Of a stretch of DNA of 64,000 nucleotides, positions 1-9,790 are shown piece by piece. The notes below the pieces were generated by a model. That model worked only from the letters and a program-made list of their open reading frames with translations. It searched no databases and was not told the origin of the DNA. The translations under genes were made by a program, and so were the position numbers. Numbering within the stretch: position 1 is the stretch's first letter; each line of letters starts with the position of its first letter. Origin of the DNA: Henckelia pumila. Taxonomy: Eukaryota > Streptophyta > Magnoliopsida > Lamiales > Gesneriaceae. Where the stretch lies: the NCBI RefSeq assembly GCF_033568475.1, contig NC_133123.1, forward strand, positions 59,899,522 to 59,963,521. The letters are read 5' to 3'.

Positions 1-582
1 ATCCTTCTTCTTGACGAACAAAACAGGTGCTCCCCACGGAGAAACACTCGGATGAATATATCCGCTATCAAGCAGATCCTTCAACTGCTGTTTGAATTCC
101 CTCATCTCTGACGGTGCCAGACGATAAGGTGCTCGGGATATAGGCGTAGTTCTTGGTACTAGATCAATACCAAATTCAACCTCTCGAACCGGAGGAAAAC
201 CAGGAATCTCATCAGGGAATACATTAGGAAACTCGCTGACAACCGATAACTGATCAATACCCGGACTACTCGTGGACATATCAACTGCATAAATGAGGTA
301 GCCCTCCCCACCAGACTCTAAGACATGAAATGCCTTTAGAGCCGATACAAGTGGCATCGAAGGTCGCTCAACATCACCATAAAAGTACCAGCTATCACCC
401 TCATCCGGATGAAATTGTACTAGACGCTGATAACAATCCACAGTAGCGTGATACAAAGTCAGCATATCTATTCCCAAAATACAATCAAAATCTGTTATCT
501 CTAAGATCATCAAATTAGCCGATAACACATGACCCTCATACTCTAGAAGGAAACCCATCACTAGATGCTTAGTTACGACGGA
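1..582 (-). pseudogene. Element A pol fragment: protease-RT linker and RT N-terminus
   Basis: The minus-strand frame is open from about 735 to the window edge. It shows the linker typical of plant chromoviruses: DFDCILGIDML at about 450-485, then VFPDEIPGFPP at about 185-215, then the RT entry motif [14 protein letters not shown] ending at position 1. The RT palm with its catalytic aspartates lies outside the window, so only the first part of the enzyme is seen. The first ~150 bases of the open frame (583-735) belong to the inserted transposon-protein piece and merely happen to read through. The protein would have been part of a Gag-Pol polyprotein that copies element RNA in virus-like particles. 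It is detached from its gag by the insertion, so it is called a pseudogene. Confidence 0.8.
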
Positions 583-1413
583 GGGCTGTTCATTAGCACT
601 TGTATAACTCTTCTGCTTGTCACGTCCCAGTGTAGCAATAAGGGCTATAGGACCTTGTGTAGCAAGAAGCTGCTTCTCATTCGCATTCCAAACAACACCG
701 GCTAAATGGCAAAGATCTGTAATCAGGATGAGTGGGGAATACTGATGTTCGATGATCCCTTGACAGAACCAATGATAGAATATTGAATCACCCGACCAAC
801 ATCGACGGACTTCCCCATCACAATGCAGTACACAAGGCTGGCCCTAGCCTTTGTCACATCAGATGTATGCCCAGATGGTAACATCCTGACAGCCACAAAC
901 TCATGCCAATTGTTCGGTTCCCTTCGAAGAAATCTAGATAAAAATGTCACAGGAGATCCTTTCACATTCAGCTTTCACTCCCCTCCATCATAACATAAAG
1001 TCTGAAGCATTATCAGTGGGAAAGGGGCCACTCTTTAATGCCTGATATTCATCATCTTCAATGTTTGGAATTTCAAAAAGAACATTAATTGTTCGTCTTT
1101 CGAAGGCCACCAATTGTCCTCGAACCCGGACTTGAAAGTTCTCATCTTTATCCATTAAATTTGCGTAAAACTCACGAACTAAAGACATGACCGCATCTTG
1201 CGGTGGCTTGAAAAATTCCTCTCACCCTTGTCGACGAGCTTCAACTAAAGTGAGTGCATCAGACACACTCATGTCCATACCCATTTCTTTTTGCATTCCT
1301 TTCTCTAACAATTTGGTGTAATACTCCGCTGTCGTGGCATTCCAAAAACGTCTTCTATCATACGGCACAGACGATGAAGAAATTTCCCCTTTGCCTTTAG
1401 TCTTTGGAGGCAT
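583..1413 (-). pseudogene. Putative plant transposon protein (Transposase_32-like), decayed
   Basis: Minus-strand remnants in several frames resemble the putative plant transposon protein family (recalled as Pfam PF20167). An N-terminal piece starts MPPKTKGKG at 1413 and contains RRFWNATTAEYY. An in-frame TGA at 1222-1224 follows, then LVREFYANL and VRGQLVAF (about 1080-1180), a frameshift near 970-990, then WHEFVAVRMLPSGH and KARASLVYCIVMGKSVDVGRVI (about 790-910). Another shift precedes LCHLAGVVWNANEK (about 675-715), a C-terminal stretch usual in this family. The biochemical role of the family is unknown. The piece lies inside element A, with estimated insertion limits near 583 and 2344. 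A second, longer member occurs at 55943-60662. At least one stop and two frameshifts make it non-functional. Confidence 0.6.
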
Positions 1414-2344
1414 TTTGAATCAACAATTAACTCCAATCAATCACCTCAAGAAATTTATCACAATCCCAAAATAACAGAACCCACACAATGCAAGAAATAT
1501 TAAACCCATACAATTCACCAAACACTTGGTATGCGCTATTTCAACTTTTGTCTAAGTTCACCATTAATCAACAATCTCAACACCACCAAGCGAAGAAACC
1601 GATTACCTAATTCCAGAATTTGAACACGTCTCAGATTTTTGAAGAAAAATTATAGCTTTAGGCGTCACAATGAAAAAGACCCCTCAAGAACCCTAAATCC
1701 CCTGTTGCACGTTGATGAAGGTAAAGATATATCAAAGATGCTCGTGCCTGATGAGGACGAATTTGTGAAGATCTCACAAATTTGATGTTGGCAATTAAAA
1801 AATTTAGAGAATAACAAGCCTCCTTTGTCGACATAGAAGTGAACGAGAGAGTAAGAGAGTTGTTTTGAAGAGCCCCTGTATTAATTCCCAATATAGCGTT
1901 ATTGCTCTAGAATGTAGCGCAGTTGATCTAGATATAGCTCTATTGCGCTAAAGCTTCGCTCAAGTTACGTGCAGCTACGCATAGGATGAGTTCGGCTGTG
2001 CTTGATCATCGAATTAGCTCTTGGATTGGAATCAAATTGTTGCGGGGCCACTAGTTGAGGGGCGCGGCTGTGCAAGATTAGGAGCACGAGTGCGCATCTC
2101 TCACGTATTTCTGAATGAGATATGGGCTCGCAATAGGGAGGGTGCACAAAATGAGAAGCACGGGGGCGCGTGAATAAAGGTGCGGGGACGCTGTAGGTTC
2201 GCGTTTGGCTTGGAAAATTCCATGACGAATGGTGCGGGGGCGCTGGACTAAGGGCTTGGGTGCGCTTGTCTCACACATTTGAGTTCTCCAATGCCTGAAA
2301 AATTCAAAAATTTTGTAAAATTATATTTCAAAAATTCACAAGAG
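1414..2344. other. Non-coding flank of the inserted transposon-protein piece, with GC-rich motif repeats
   Basis: No credible reading frame is present. The part next to the gene (1414-1700) would be its upstream region on the minus strand. From about 2050 to 2270 a GC-rich motif recurs with variation, for example GGTGCGGGGACGCTG at 2179-2193 and GGTGCGGGGGCGCTG at 2231-2245, with weaker copies near 2059 and 2258. The rest is AT-rich. The repeats resemble those found in some plant LTRs, so part of this stretch may be an LTR remnant; I could not find a matching partner in the window. The right edge (about 2344) is where the protease frame of element A resumes. Confidence 0.4.
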
Positions 2345-3600
2345 TCCTCCTGCTCCAACGGAGTAGATACAACTAAATCCAAATCTAATGATACATAAGG
2401 TAATCTATGTCTCTTAACAAAGCAACTAGAAATAAAGGAATGCGATGCTCCAGTATCAATTATAAAAAGTGCAGGAATACCACATAACAGAAAGGTACCT
2501 GCCAACATGCGATCGCTTCCCTCAGTAACCTGCTCCTGAGACAGAGCAAACACCTGCCCTTGAGTCTGTGGATGGTAACCAAAAGAACTCTGTGGTGCTG
2601 GCTGCTGACATGGAAAAATAGAAGCATGAGATCCCACGTGTGATCCCGATCCACTAGCAGAACCCATACGCTGAGGACAATCTCTCCGCAGATGTCCCTG
2701 CTCACCATAAATATAACAAGCACCTGTAGCCTTCTGACACAAAGCTGCAGGATGCTTCCCACCACAGTGACTGCAAAACTCCTCCTTCTTCTTCTTCTTC
2801 CCAAAACGGAACGTGCATCATGAGCCACGAGAACCAGACGAAGTAGTAGTAAAAGAAGACATAGGTCCAGATTGCACAACAGATTGAGCTCTAGGACCAA
2901 GAAATCCACTAGGATGTTCTGGCATCATCAACTGTTCCCGCCTATTGCTGTTCTCCACTTGACGGCAATGGTTCACCAAAGTCTCATAAGATGTCGGATC
3001 ATCACAGACGACAACTTGTGAATAGATATCTTGATTCAAACCTTGCAGAAAGATATCATACTTGGATGCATCACTGTCATTGATATGAGGACTGAAAGGT
3101 AGCAGATCAATAAATCATTGCTGATATTGATCAATAGTCATTGATCCTTGCCTCAGAGTCAGTAACTCCACAGATCTTGCCTGGCGAACTGCTGGAGGAA
3201 AATATAGTTTCTGAAACTGCTGAAAAAAATCCCCCCAAGTCACCTGTCCTCTCTCCGTACGTGCCTGAGTAACCTTGGCATCCCACCATAAGCGTGCTCG
3301 ATCCTCTAGAACAAATTTTAGAACTTTCAGTTTCTGCTCTTCAGTGCAATTGAAAGCTCGAAAAGCACTCTCAAGTTTGGACATCCAAACTCTTTCTTGT
3401 TCAGGATTCTCGCCACCTAATAAAGGCTTCGGTCTTACTTGCATATACTTATTGATAGAGTAGCGACGTCTACCCTCATAAGGACGATGTCGATCCTCAT
3501 GATGATGGCGATGGTGACGATGATGATGACCACAACCCTGGCCAACACTACCATGGATCTCATCACCTTTCTCGGCCATATCCTGAAAAGATTTGCACAT
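2345..3600 (-). pseudogene. Element A gag, zinc knuckles and aspartic protease
   Basis: One minus-strand frame is interrupted by two TGA codons (3115-3117 and 2818-2820). From the N-terminus there is a histidine-rich stretch (GHHHRHHRHHH, about 3500-3535). Next comes the capsid-like gag core with RVWMSKLESAFRAF, RARLWWDA and FFQQFQKLYFP, then a basic linker and two cysteine-rich segments. The second reads CYIYGEQGHLRRDC, with tyrosine where the CCHC knuckle normally has its second cysteine. The protease shows the active-site triad in IIDTGASHSF (about 2435-2465). Gag would package element RNA and the protease would cut the polyprotein. Both TGA codons sit where arginine is plausible, as expected from CGA-to-TGA change in methylated DNA. 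Protease sequence stops at the insertion at about 2344. Confidence 0.8.
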
Positions 3601-3671
3601 TTAAAATTCCAAATGCGCAATAATTACTCAAGACTATACTAAATCCCAAGTACTAATCCAAAATTTTAACA

Positions 3672-3685
3672 ATGCTCTGATACCA
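3672..3685 (-). promoter_or_regulatory. Primer-binding site of element A (initiator tRNA-Met type)
   Basis: The minus strand reads TGGTATCAGAGCAT just downstream of the LTR. This is the usual plant primer site complementary to the 3' end of initiator tRNA-Met, from which minus-strand DNA synthesis starts. It fixes the orientation of the element and the inner LTR edge near 3695. Confidence 0.85.
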
Positions 3686-3694
3686 AAAATTTAG

Positions 3695-4639
3695 TGACCC
3701 AACATTGAATCACCTACTAACTGGCAACTAATAGCATGCATTAAACTTAATAAAGCAAAAATGCTTAACAGAGTAAAACATACGAAAACATAATCCATAA
3801 TTTACATATCAGCTTAGTAAAACATATCCAGGTTTAATAATATAGTGATACAACCATATCGAAAAGCATAAAATAAAATGTCTAAAACATTTATACAGCT
3901 AAACAAATCTTGCTGTATAAAATCCCCTGAAAACTCCGGCTCCCTAGTCCTGCCTCGAGCTACCAGCTCCGTCCATCCCGCGACCTGCCCCGTGGAATAG
4001 GGTGTCCAAGATAACAACTAGGACGTGAGTGCTAACGCCCAGTACATAAACATGAGTAAACATATGTATATAATGCATGCAACATGATGACTGGTAAAGG
4101 GTCATCTGAGTCAATGTGTACATACCTCTAGGCTAGTTCAAGTCTAGTAGGATCCTAGGTTCCAAGCCTATATTCAAAAGTTCATCGTATCACTACACAA
4201 GTTCTATAAGTCTTAACTAAGCTAATAAGTACTCCCAAACTTTAAATAGATTCCCGAACCATACCTTCGTTCGTAGTAAGACCTTTGGAGTCGCTAGTCC
4301 CAGATTACTATAATCACACCTTGGTTATTCCAGAACCTCTATTATACCCGATAGGGCCCTCAAGTGTATAACTCACACTATATAACTAAAAAAGAAGGAA
4401 ACTTGGAAATCGATATGAAAATATGAATCAGAAATCCACTATTTATAGACAAAGTTTCGGAACCGAACGTTGCATTCATTCCTGGTTCGTTGCATCTGTT
4501 CCGTGCATGTTTGACACTTGTCAAAACTCATAGCTTAGTCATCAAGCCACCTCATGCTTGCCTATCTCTAAATGATCGTTGCGTCCGTTCTGAGGAACGT
4601 TGCGTCCGTTCCCTATCGGAAGCTCTGTTCGTCAAATCA
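3695..4639 (-). repeat. 5' LTR of element A
   Basis: This ~945-base block lies between the primer site of A and the RNase H of element B. On the minus strand it starts TGATTTGACG at 4639 and ends GGGTCA near 3695. A TATA motif (CTATAAATAG) lies at 4438-4447, so U3 is about 190 bases and R-U5 about 740 bases. U3 carries four copies of a 15-base motif. No coding capacity is seen. The partner LTR is outside the window, so the ends are assigned from TG/CA dinucleotides, the primer site and the break in element B, and may be off by a few bases. Confidence 0.7.
4438..4612 (-). promoter_or_regulatory. Element A promoter: TATA box with four upstream 15-base repeats
   Basis: A TATA box (minus CTATAAATAG, 4438-4447) is preceded on the minus strand by four related 15-mers. 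On the plus strand they read CGTTGCATTCATTCC (4468-4482), CGTTGCATCTGTTCC (4488-4502), CGTTGCGTCCGTTCT (4577-4591) and CGTTGCGTCCGTTCC (4598-4612). Two pairs spaced 20-21 bases apart suggest repeated transcription-factor sites; that role is inferred only. Confidence 0.55.
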
Positions 4640-6200
4640 TTTTTAATTTTTGATTAATCATGTAATTACTTAAATCGAGATTCGGGTTAATACAGAAGGC
4701 CTTTTTCACCTGCTGGACAACCAACTGTGAATCAGAATATATTATGATTTGAGTTGCCCCGACCTCCCGAGCCTGTTTCATCCCTGCTATGATTGCCTCG
4801 TATTTGGCTTCAATGTTGGAGGCCTTGAAATCTAACTTCACAGCTACTTTGATTTTCTCTTGGGTGGGTAAAATCAGGATGACTCCTACACCGCTACCTC
4901 CAATACCAGTGGCTCCATCCACGAAAACTCTCCATATGTTGCCTTGACAAAAAATGACCACCTTTGTCAAAAAATCGGATAAGGTCTGGGCTGTGATGGC
5001 CTTATGAGGTTGATACTCAAAATCATATTCACCCAGCTCCACTGTCTATTTCACAAGCCTCCCTGAGGCATCCGGATGAGTCATGACTCGCCCTCGAGGA
5101 CTGTTGGTAAGGACAGTGATCGGATGAGACAAGAAGTAGGGTCTCAATTTCCGAGATGTGATTACCAGAGTCAGGGCCATCTTCTCGATCTCTATATATC
5201 TGGCTTCGGGACCCCTCAGAGCAGGGCTAACATAATACACAGGCATCTGATCTCCCTTTTCTTCTTTTATTAACACCGTACTGAACGCCTTCTTCGTAGT
5301 AGACAGATATATCCACAGCCTTCCCCTGGTTCTAGCTTAACCAAGACAGTCAAGCTAACCAGGTGCACCTTCAATTCCTGGAAGGCTTGCTCACACTGAT
5401 CATTCCATCCAAACTTCTGAGCCTTTCATAGCACCTGGAAAAAATGATAACTGCAATGAGCTGACCGGGCTATGAATCGGGACAGGGCTGTGACTCGCCC
5501 AGTCAGCCGTTGAACCTCTCTGATAGATGTTGGTGAAGGCATCTCCTGCAACATTTTCACCTTCTCCGGATTTACTTCTATCCCCCTCTCTGTCACCATG
5601 ATCCCCAAGAACTTGCCACTTTTCACTCCAAACATGCACTTGGCTGGGTTAAGCTTGATCTCATACTGCCGAATTTTGGAAAAGTTTTCCTCCAGGTCTG
5701 ATATAAAACAATCCCGGGTTCTGGATTTCACAAGTATGTCATCAACATACACTTCCACATTCGGCCCCATCTGCTCCCGAAACACTCTGTCCATCATCCT
5801 TTTATATGTGGCCCCTGCATTCTTTAATCCAAAGGGCATAACTACATAACAAAAGTACCTCCAGATGTGATAAAGCTGACTTTATCCTGATCTTCCGGTG
5901 CCAAGGGGATTTGATGATACCCCTGGTATGCATCCATGAAGCAGAGAAATTCACAGCTAGACGTGGAATCCACCAACTGGTCAATCCGGGGTAAAGGATA
6001 AAGTCCTTGGGGCAAGCCTTGTTCAGATCCTGGAAAACTACACACATCCGCCATTTCCCTGTAGCCTTTGGCACCAGCACCATGTTGGACAACCAGGTAG
6101 GAAACTGCACCTCCTTAATGTGCCCTGCCTGTAGTAGTTCCTGGACTTGCCCGAAAATTACTATATCTTTCTCAGCTCCGAAAAGCATTTTCTTTGCATT
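4640..6200 (-). pseudogene. Element B reverse transcriptase, RNase H and second RNase H
   Basis: Reverse transcriptase occupies about 6190-5420 on the minus strand: QELLQAGHIKEVQFP, VLVPKATGKWRMCV, a palm with MPFGLKNAGATY (from 5839) and the catalytic YVDD at 5738-5749. The tether and first RNase H follow (about 5420-5045: YYVSPALRGPEARY, ITVLTNSP). The second RNase H starts near 4925 with VFVDGATGIGGSGVG and keeps IEAKYEAIIAGM and YSDSQLVVQQV, the expected Asp-Glu-Asp order. Frames change near 5845 and stops occur near 5042 and 5280, so no single protein can be made. Sequence similarity to the family ends abruptly near 4640, where element A begins. The enzyme would have copied element RNA and removed the RNA template. 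Confidence 0.85.
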
Positions 6201-6945
6201 ACCGGCCTGGACCCGGGGATGATGTTCAGCTTATGCTCCGCTACATGGGATGAAACTCCCACCAACTCGTCAGGGATCAGGCGAATACATCTCTGTTTTT
6301 TATAAGGAAACCCTTCAAATGCTCGGCCAAGTCTTCCTCCAAGTCCCGGGCAATCTTGGTAGATTTTTCCATTTGCCCGGGCACCAACTCCACCTCCTCA
6401 TGTTCACCTTTTGCTTCCTCCACAGAACATACTTCCCTTCCTCCACGGCACCCCTCCTTCCCGGTCTGCCTTGCTCTTTTATAATCCACTTTAACCGTCT
6501 CAGCATAACACTTCCTTGAATAAGGCTGATCTCCTCTAACTTCCCCTACCGTATCTCCCACGGGGAACTTAATTTTTTGATGGTAAGCCGAGGGAACGAC
6601 CCTAAAAGCATTCATAGCCGGACATCCCATGATGACGTTATAGGAAGAGGGTGCCTCTACTATTGTGAATCTTTCCATGACTGTCTTCTTCATATCCCCT
6701 AACCATAAGGTTATGGGTAGCAGCATCTCACCCTAGGGTTGAACAGTGTGTCTGGCAAATCCATATAGAGATGTTGTTATCGGCCTCATCTCATATCCCT
6801 GCAAATCCATCTGCTCGAATGCTTTTTGAAAAATAACATTCACTGAGCTTCCCGAATCTACAAACACCCTCCGCACATCATAGTTGGAAATCTGGGCTTG
6901 TATAAGAAGAGCATCATTGTGAGTCATGTTTACTCCTTCCAAGTC
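6200..6945 (-). pseudogene. Element B aspartic protease and linker
   Basis: The minus-strand sequence shows the protease active site VFVDSGSSVNVIF (DSG at 6850-6858) in a frame starting near 6942. A stop at about 6733 breaks it, and it resumes with the second half, SSYNVIMGCPAMNAFR. A long linker rich in Lys and Glu follows (about 6520-6280) before RT. The DSG triad is typical of Tat and Athila proteases. The product would release Gag, RT and RNase H from the precursor. The stop makes this copy inactive. Confidence 0.8.
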
Positions 6946-8351
6946 TTGAGGTCCAAATGTGATGGTAGGACCTCAATCTTGTCTGCTTATTTCCACCCCC
7001 AAACTTTCCTTCCGACTCCAAGACTTCCTAGCCCGGTACGAGTCTCCATCAGTGGATCCCCCCGATATCATATAAATAATGCCATTGGCCGGCCTGTCCC
7101 CTAGTTTCCTGTCCTCTTTCCTGGAGCCTGACTCTTGATTCCCTCCATCCCGGGAAGCAATTCCAGTCCTAGGAGAAACCAACACCTATGACCCCTGAAT
7201 CCAAGGTGGACCCCGGGGCCTTTTCTGGACCGGTCTACCATTTCTGATGTAGGGCTTCTGCTGATTCTGTTGCAGCATCCGACATTCACTGGTGTTATGT
7301 GTTCCCTCCTGATGAAGGTTCTCTTTAAAGACAGGGCTATGAGCCTCAACCTCTTCTTCACATACGTTCACGACTCCGTCCCAGGTTCCCCGGTGCGGTG
7401 TATATTGAGATAACCGCCCCATCAGATCCCGGTTCTCCCCTTTTCCTGACCTCCTTCCATCTGGGCTACCTCCTTCTTGTGCTTCTGAGCCTTCTCCATA
7501 TAGATGTATTTCTCAGCCCGAGCTAATAAATCCTCAAAGGTTCGAGGTGCTTTTTTCACCAACGACATGAAAAATTCCCCCTCCCGAAGACCTTGAGTGA
7601 AGGCTGCTATCTTGGTTTCCTAGGCACAAGTCGACACCTCCAAAGCAGCCTTATTGAACTTTTTGATGTAAGTTTTCAAAGACTCTTTTCCTGACTGCTT
7701 CACCTCAAATGGACTGTAGGCGGTTTTCTTGTACCTCTTACTGCTAATAAAATGTTGCAGAAACACTTGCTTGAATTCTGCAAATGATCGAATGCTTTGT
7801 GGCTCCAACTTCTCAAACCATCTTTGGGCTGAATCCACCAACATGGTCAAGAATACTTTGCATTTTATTTTGTCCCCATAGCAATGCAACATGGCCATGT
7901 TCTCAAATCACGCAAGGTGCTCCACGGGATCTGTGCTCCCATCGTATTCCCAAATCTTTGCTGACTTGTAGGGGGATGGTAAGGGCTCCTCTATCACCTT
8001 TGGTGAGAAAGGAAAACCCAAAATTTTGGTTGATCGAGCCATGCTGGGACCTGCCTCCTCCAACTTTTGTATTTTCCTCCGCAACTCTTGTAATTCATCC
8101 GCCACAGAAGGCTGTACAGAGTGCATCCAGGAACTCTCCTCTTCTTCACCCTCTTTAGGCTTGGATTTAGGGTTTGTGTCACCCTAGTTTCCTTCCTCCT
8201 CCATTGTTATCTCCTTCGCCTGTGGTTGTACCACAGATGCTAACAACTTCTGTACCATTCCATGGACATACGCCTCGAGTTGCTCAACAAGAATGATAAG
8301 ATTTTGGCCCTGTTGAGGTGCCTCAGGTGTTGTTGGATCATGAGAAGCCAT
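6946..8351 (-). pseudogene. Element B gag
   Basis: The gag frame starts with an ATG at 8349-8351 (MASHDPTTPEAP), about 20 bases after the primer-binding site. A coiled-coil-like part follows (DELQELRRKIQKLEEAG, about 8050-8100). The retrotransposon gag core is seen as WEYDGSTDPVEHLA (about 7910-7950), AQRWFEKLEP and FAEFKQVFLQHF. The C-terminal part has a knuckle-like HNTSECRMLQQ near 7280 and a basic tail. TGA or TAG codons interrupt it near 8185, 7905 and 7618, and frames change further downstream. Gag would form the particle that packages element RNA. The start is supported by its position next to the primer site. Confidence 0.75.
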
Positions 8352-8371
8352 ATCTACTTCTATATAATAAG

Positions 8372-8392
8372 TTTCCCACAGACGGTGCCAAT
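8372..8392 (-). promoter_or_regulatory. Primer-binding site of element B
   Basis: The minus strand reads TTGGCACCGTCTGTGGGAA directly after the LTR. A nearly identical string follows the 5' LTR of element C at 19561-19580. It is not the initiator Met type; from memory, Tat elements prime with other tRNAs such as tRNA-Arg, but I could not test which tRNA matches here. Confidence 0.65.
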
Positions 8393-8394
8393 GA

Positions 8395-9172
8395 TGTTGT
8401 TTTTTTAAACCGAGTGCTCGAGCTGTCAGGGTATCAAGGTGGGCCTGATGAGTCAGCTGGGCTGGTGAGTATGATAATAGACTGAATATAATACTTTCCT
8501 CCTGGGTAAGGATACCTGTGCAAAAGGGAAACGTAACAAAAGCACGTTAGTGGGGCGCTAGAAGGTTTTTCGATGGGGCCACTCTTATGCTTAAGTCAGA
8601 GTCAGATATAGAGTGGTCTTAAGGGAAAACAGTGTAAATATAGTGATTTTGAGATTGAGATGAACGTACCCCTACTGGTACCTGTGGCAAGGTATTTATA
8701 GGCCTTGGAGTGAGAGAGAAACTCCACAATTTCAGGGTAGTGGCCACGATCTGGGTCATAGGTGCAGGGGTTGCCCATGTCTACCTGTCACGCACGATCA
8801 AGCCGGAAGGATCGGGGTTATGGAAACATGGGGGTCATGACCATGAAAAATAGGTGTTGACCGGGTCATGAGGACTTGGTCTCTCCAGCCTCATAAATCC
8901 ATCCGAGATGAGCTACTTCCTTATCCACGAGCTACTAGTCCAACCTCGTCAATCCCTACTTATTCTCCTACAAGAAAACAACCCTAATGTCCCTACCTTC
9001 CCGAAACCCTGATGCCTCTGTCTTCCCAGGGTATCACCACTGGTCCATAAAATAGTCGAGCTATAGCCCAGCTCACTGTCCCGAGGAACAGCCCTGATAC
9101 CTCTGGCTTCCCTGGGTATCAGTTCTCCAATCGATTTGGCTGAAATAATACCTACAACTGGAGACGGTCTCA
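8395..9172 (-). repeat. 5' LTR of element B
   Basis: The block lies between the primer site and unrelated sequence of element K. On the minus strand it begins TGAGACCGTC at 9172 and ends AAACAACA at 8395, about 778 bases. A TATA motif (CTATAAATA on the minus strand) lies at 8693-8701. The partner LTR is outside the window, so the outer edge is the less certain one. Confidence 0.6.
8693..8701 (-). promoter_or_regulatory. TATA box of element B LTR
   Basis: Minus-strand CTATAAATA sits about 470 bases inside the LTR, upstream of the primer site, as expected for the U3/R boundary. This is assigned from position and motif only. Confidence 0.5.
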
Positions 9173-9229
9173 TGTATTTATATCAATATGAAACTGTTTG
9201 ACTTGAAATATCTAGCTACAATAAAAAAA

Positions 9230-9790
9230 TAATACTTATTACAAGAATACATCCTTTTAGTGGTATTTAAAATGTCATTATACTAAGGATATAACAACAT
9301 TTATGCATGTTTTAGTGACACTCATGAAAAATGCTCTCTATTCTAATATCGTCTTAAGCTTAATGACATTTTTTAATGTCATTAAAAGATATTAACAACG
9401 ACTCCATATGTGCCACTTATTAGTCATATAATGACAATATGAAGTGTTGGGAAAACTCATGTTTTAAGGACATTTATACATGCCTTGTTATTATGATAAT
9501 AATGACAAATTTATATGTAATTTAAAATCATTTATAAGGAAAACTATAAGTGTCTTGTATTTTATTTACACTGACAATTAAAAATATCACTAATGATAGT
9601 TTGTAAGGTTAATTTAAAATATCTCGTAAACTAATTTGTAGTAACACACTTACACTTATAAATATCTTCTATAATAGCCTATAAGGACACTAAAAAGTTT
9701 CCTTATAGGTTATTTATAATGACATTTGAAATGTCTTTTTATGAGATTTACAATGACATTTTTTTGTGCAATATTTGATGTTCTATTGTG
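9230..9790. repeat. Subterminal AATGACATT repeats of element K
   Basis: Motifs such as AATGTCATTA, ATGACATTTTTTAATGTCAT (9362-9381), AATGACAATATG and AATGACATTTG recur every 30-80 bases in both orientations. In CACTA elements such arrays bind the element-encoded TnpA-type protein. The same motif family appears near the CACTA termini at 33960-34118 and 43018-43173. Confidence 0.55.

Larger units (their letters stand above)
1..4639 (-). mobile_element. Element A: Ty3/gypsy chromovirus (Tekay/Del-like), 5' part
   Basis: On the minus strand the order is LTR (3695-4639), primer-binding site (3672-3685), gag, zinc knuckles, aspartic protease, then the protease-RT linker and the beginning of reverse transcriptase, which runs off the left edge at position 1. 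The gag core and the linker style match Tekay/Del-type chromoviruses by family knowledge. Inside the element, 583-2344 is foreign sequence that separates the protease from the linker; the two flanks are in register when this piece is ignored. The right LTR edge at 4639 abuts the second RNase H region of element B, so A most likely inserted into B and the rest of B lies left of the window. RNase H, integrase and the 3' LTR of A are not in view. Coding parts carry two stops, so the copy is not autonomous. Confidence 0.8.
4640..9172 (-). mobile_element. Element B: Ty3/gypsy of the Tat lineage (dual RNase H), truncated
   Basis: On the minus strand the order is LTR (8395-9172), primer-binding site, gag, protease, reverse transcriptase, RNase H and a second RNase H. 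The second, archaeal-type RNase H placed between the first RNase H and integrase is diagnostic of the Tat clade (Ogre, Retand and relatives). The element is cut at 4640, where the LTR of element A begins inside this second RNase H; integrase and the 3' LTR should lie beyond A, left of the window. The genes carry several stop codons and frameshifts, so this is an old, inactive copy. CpG-type nonsense changes (CGA to TGA at about 7905 in gag) suggest long residence in methylated chromatin. Confidence 0.85.

Noticed and set aside
578..2363. ACGGAG at 578-583 and 2358-2363 as target duplication of the piece inside element A
   Set aside because: Using these borders puts the flanking protease and linker frames out of register; borders near 583 and 2344 keep them in register, so the match is probably chance.
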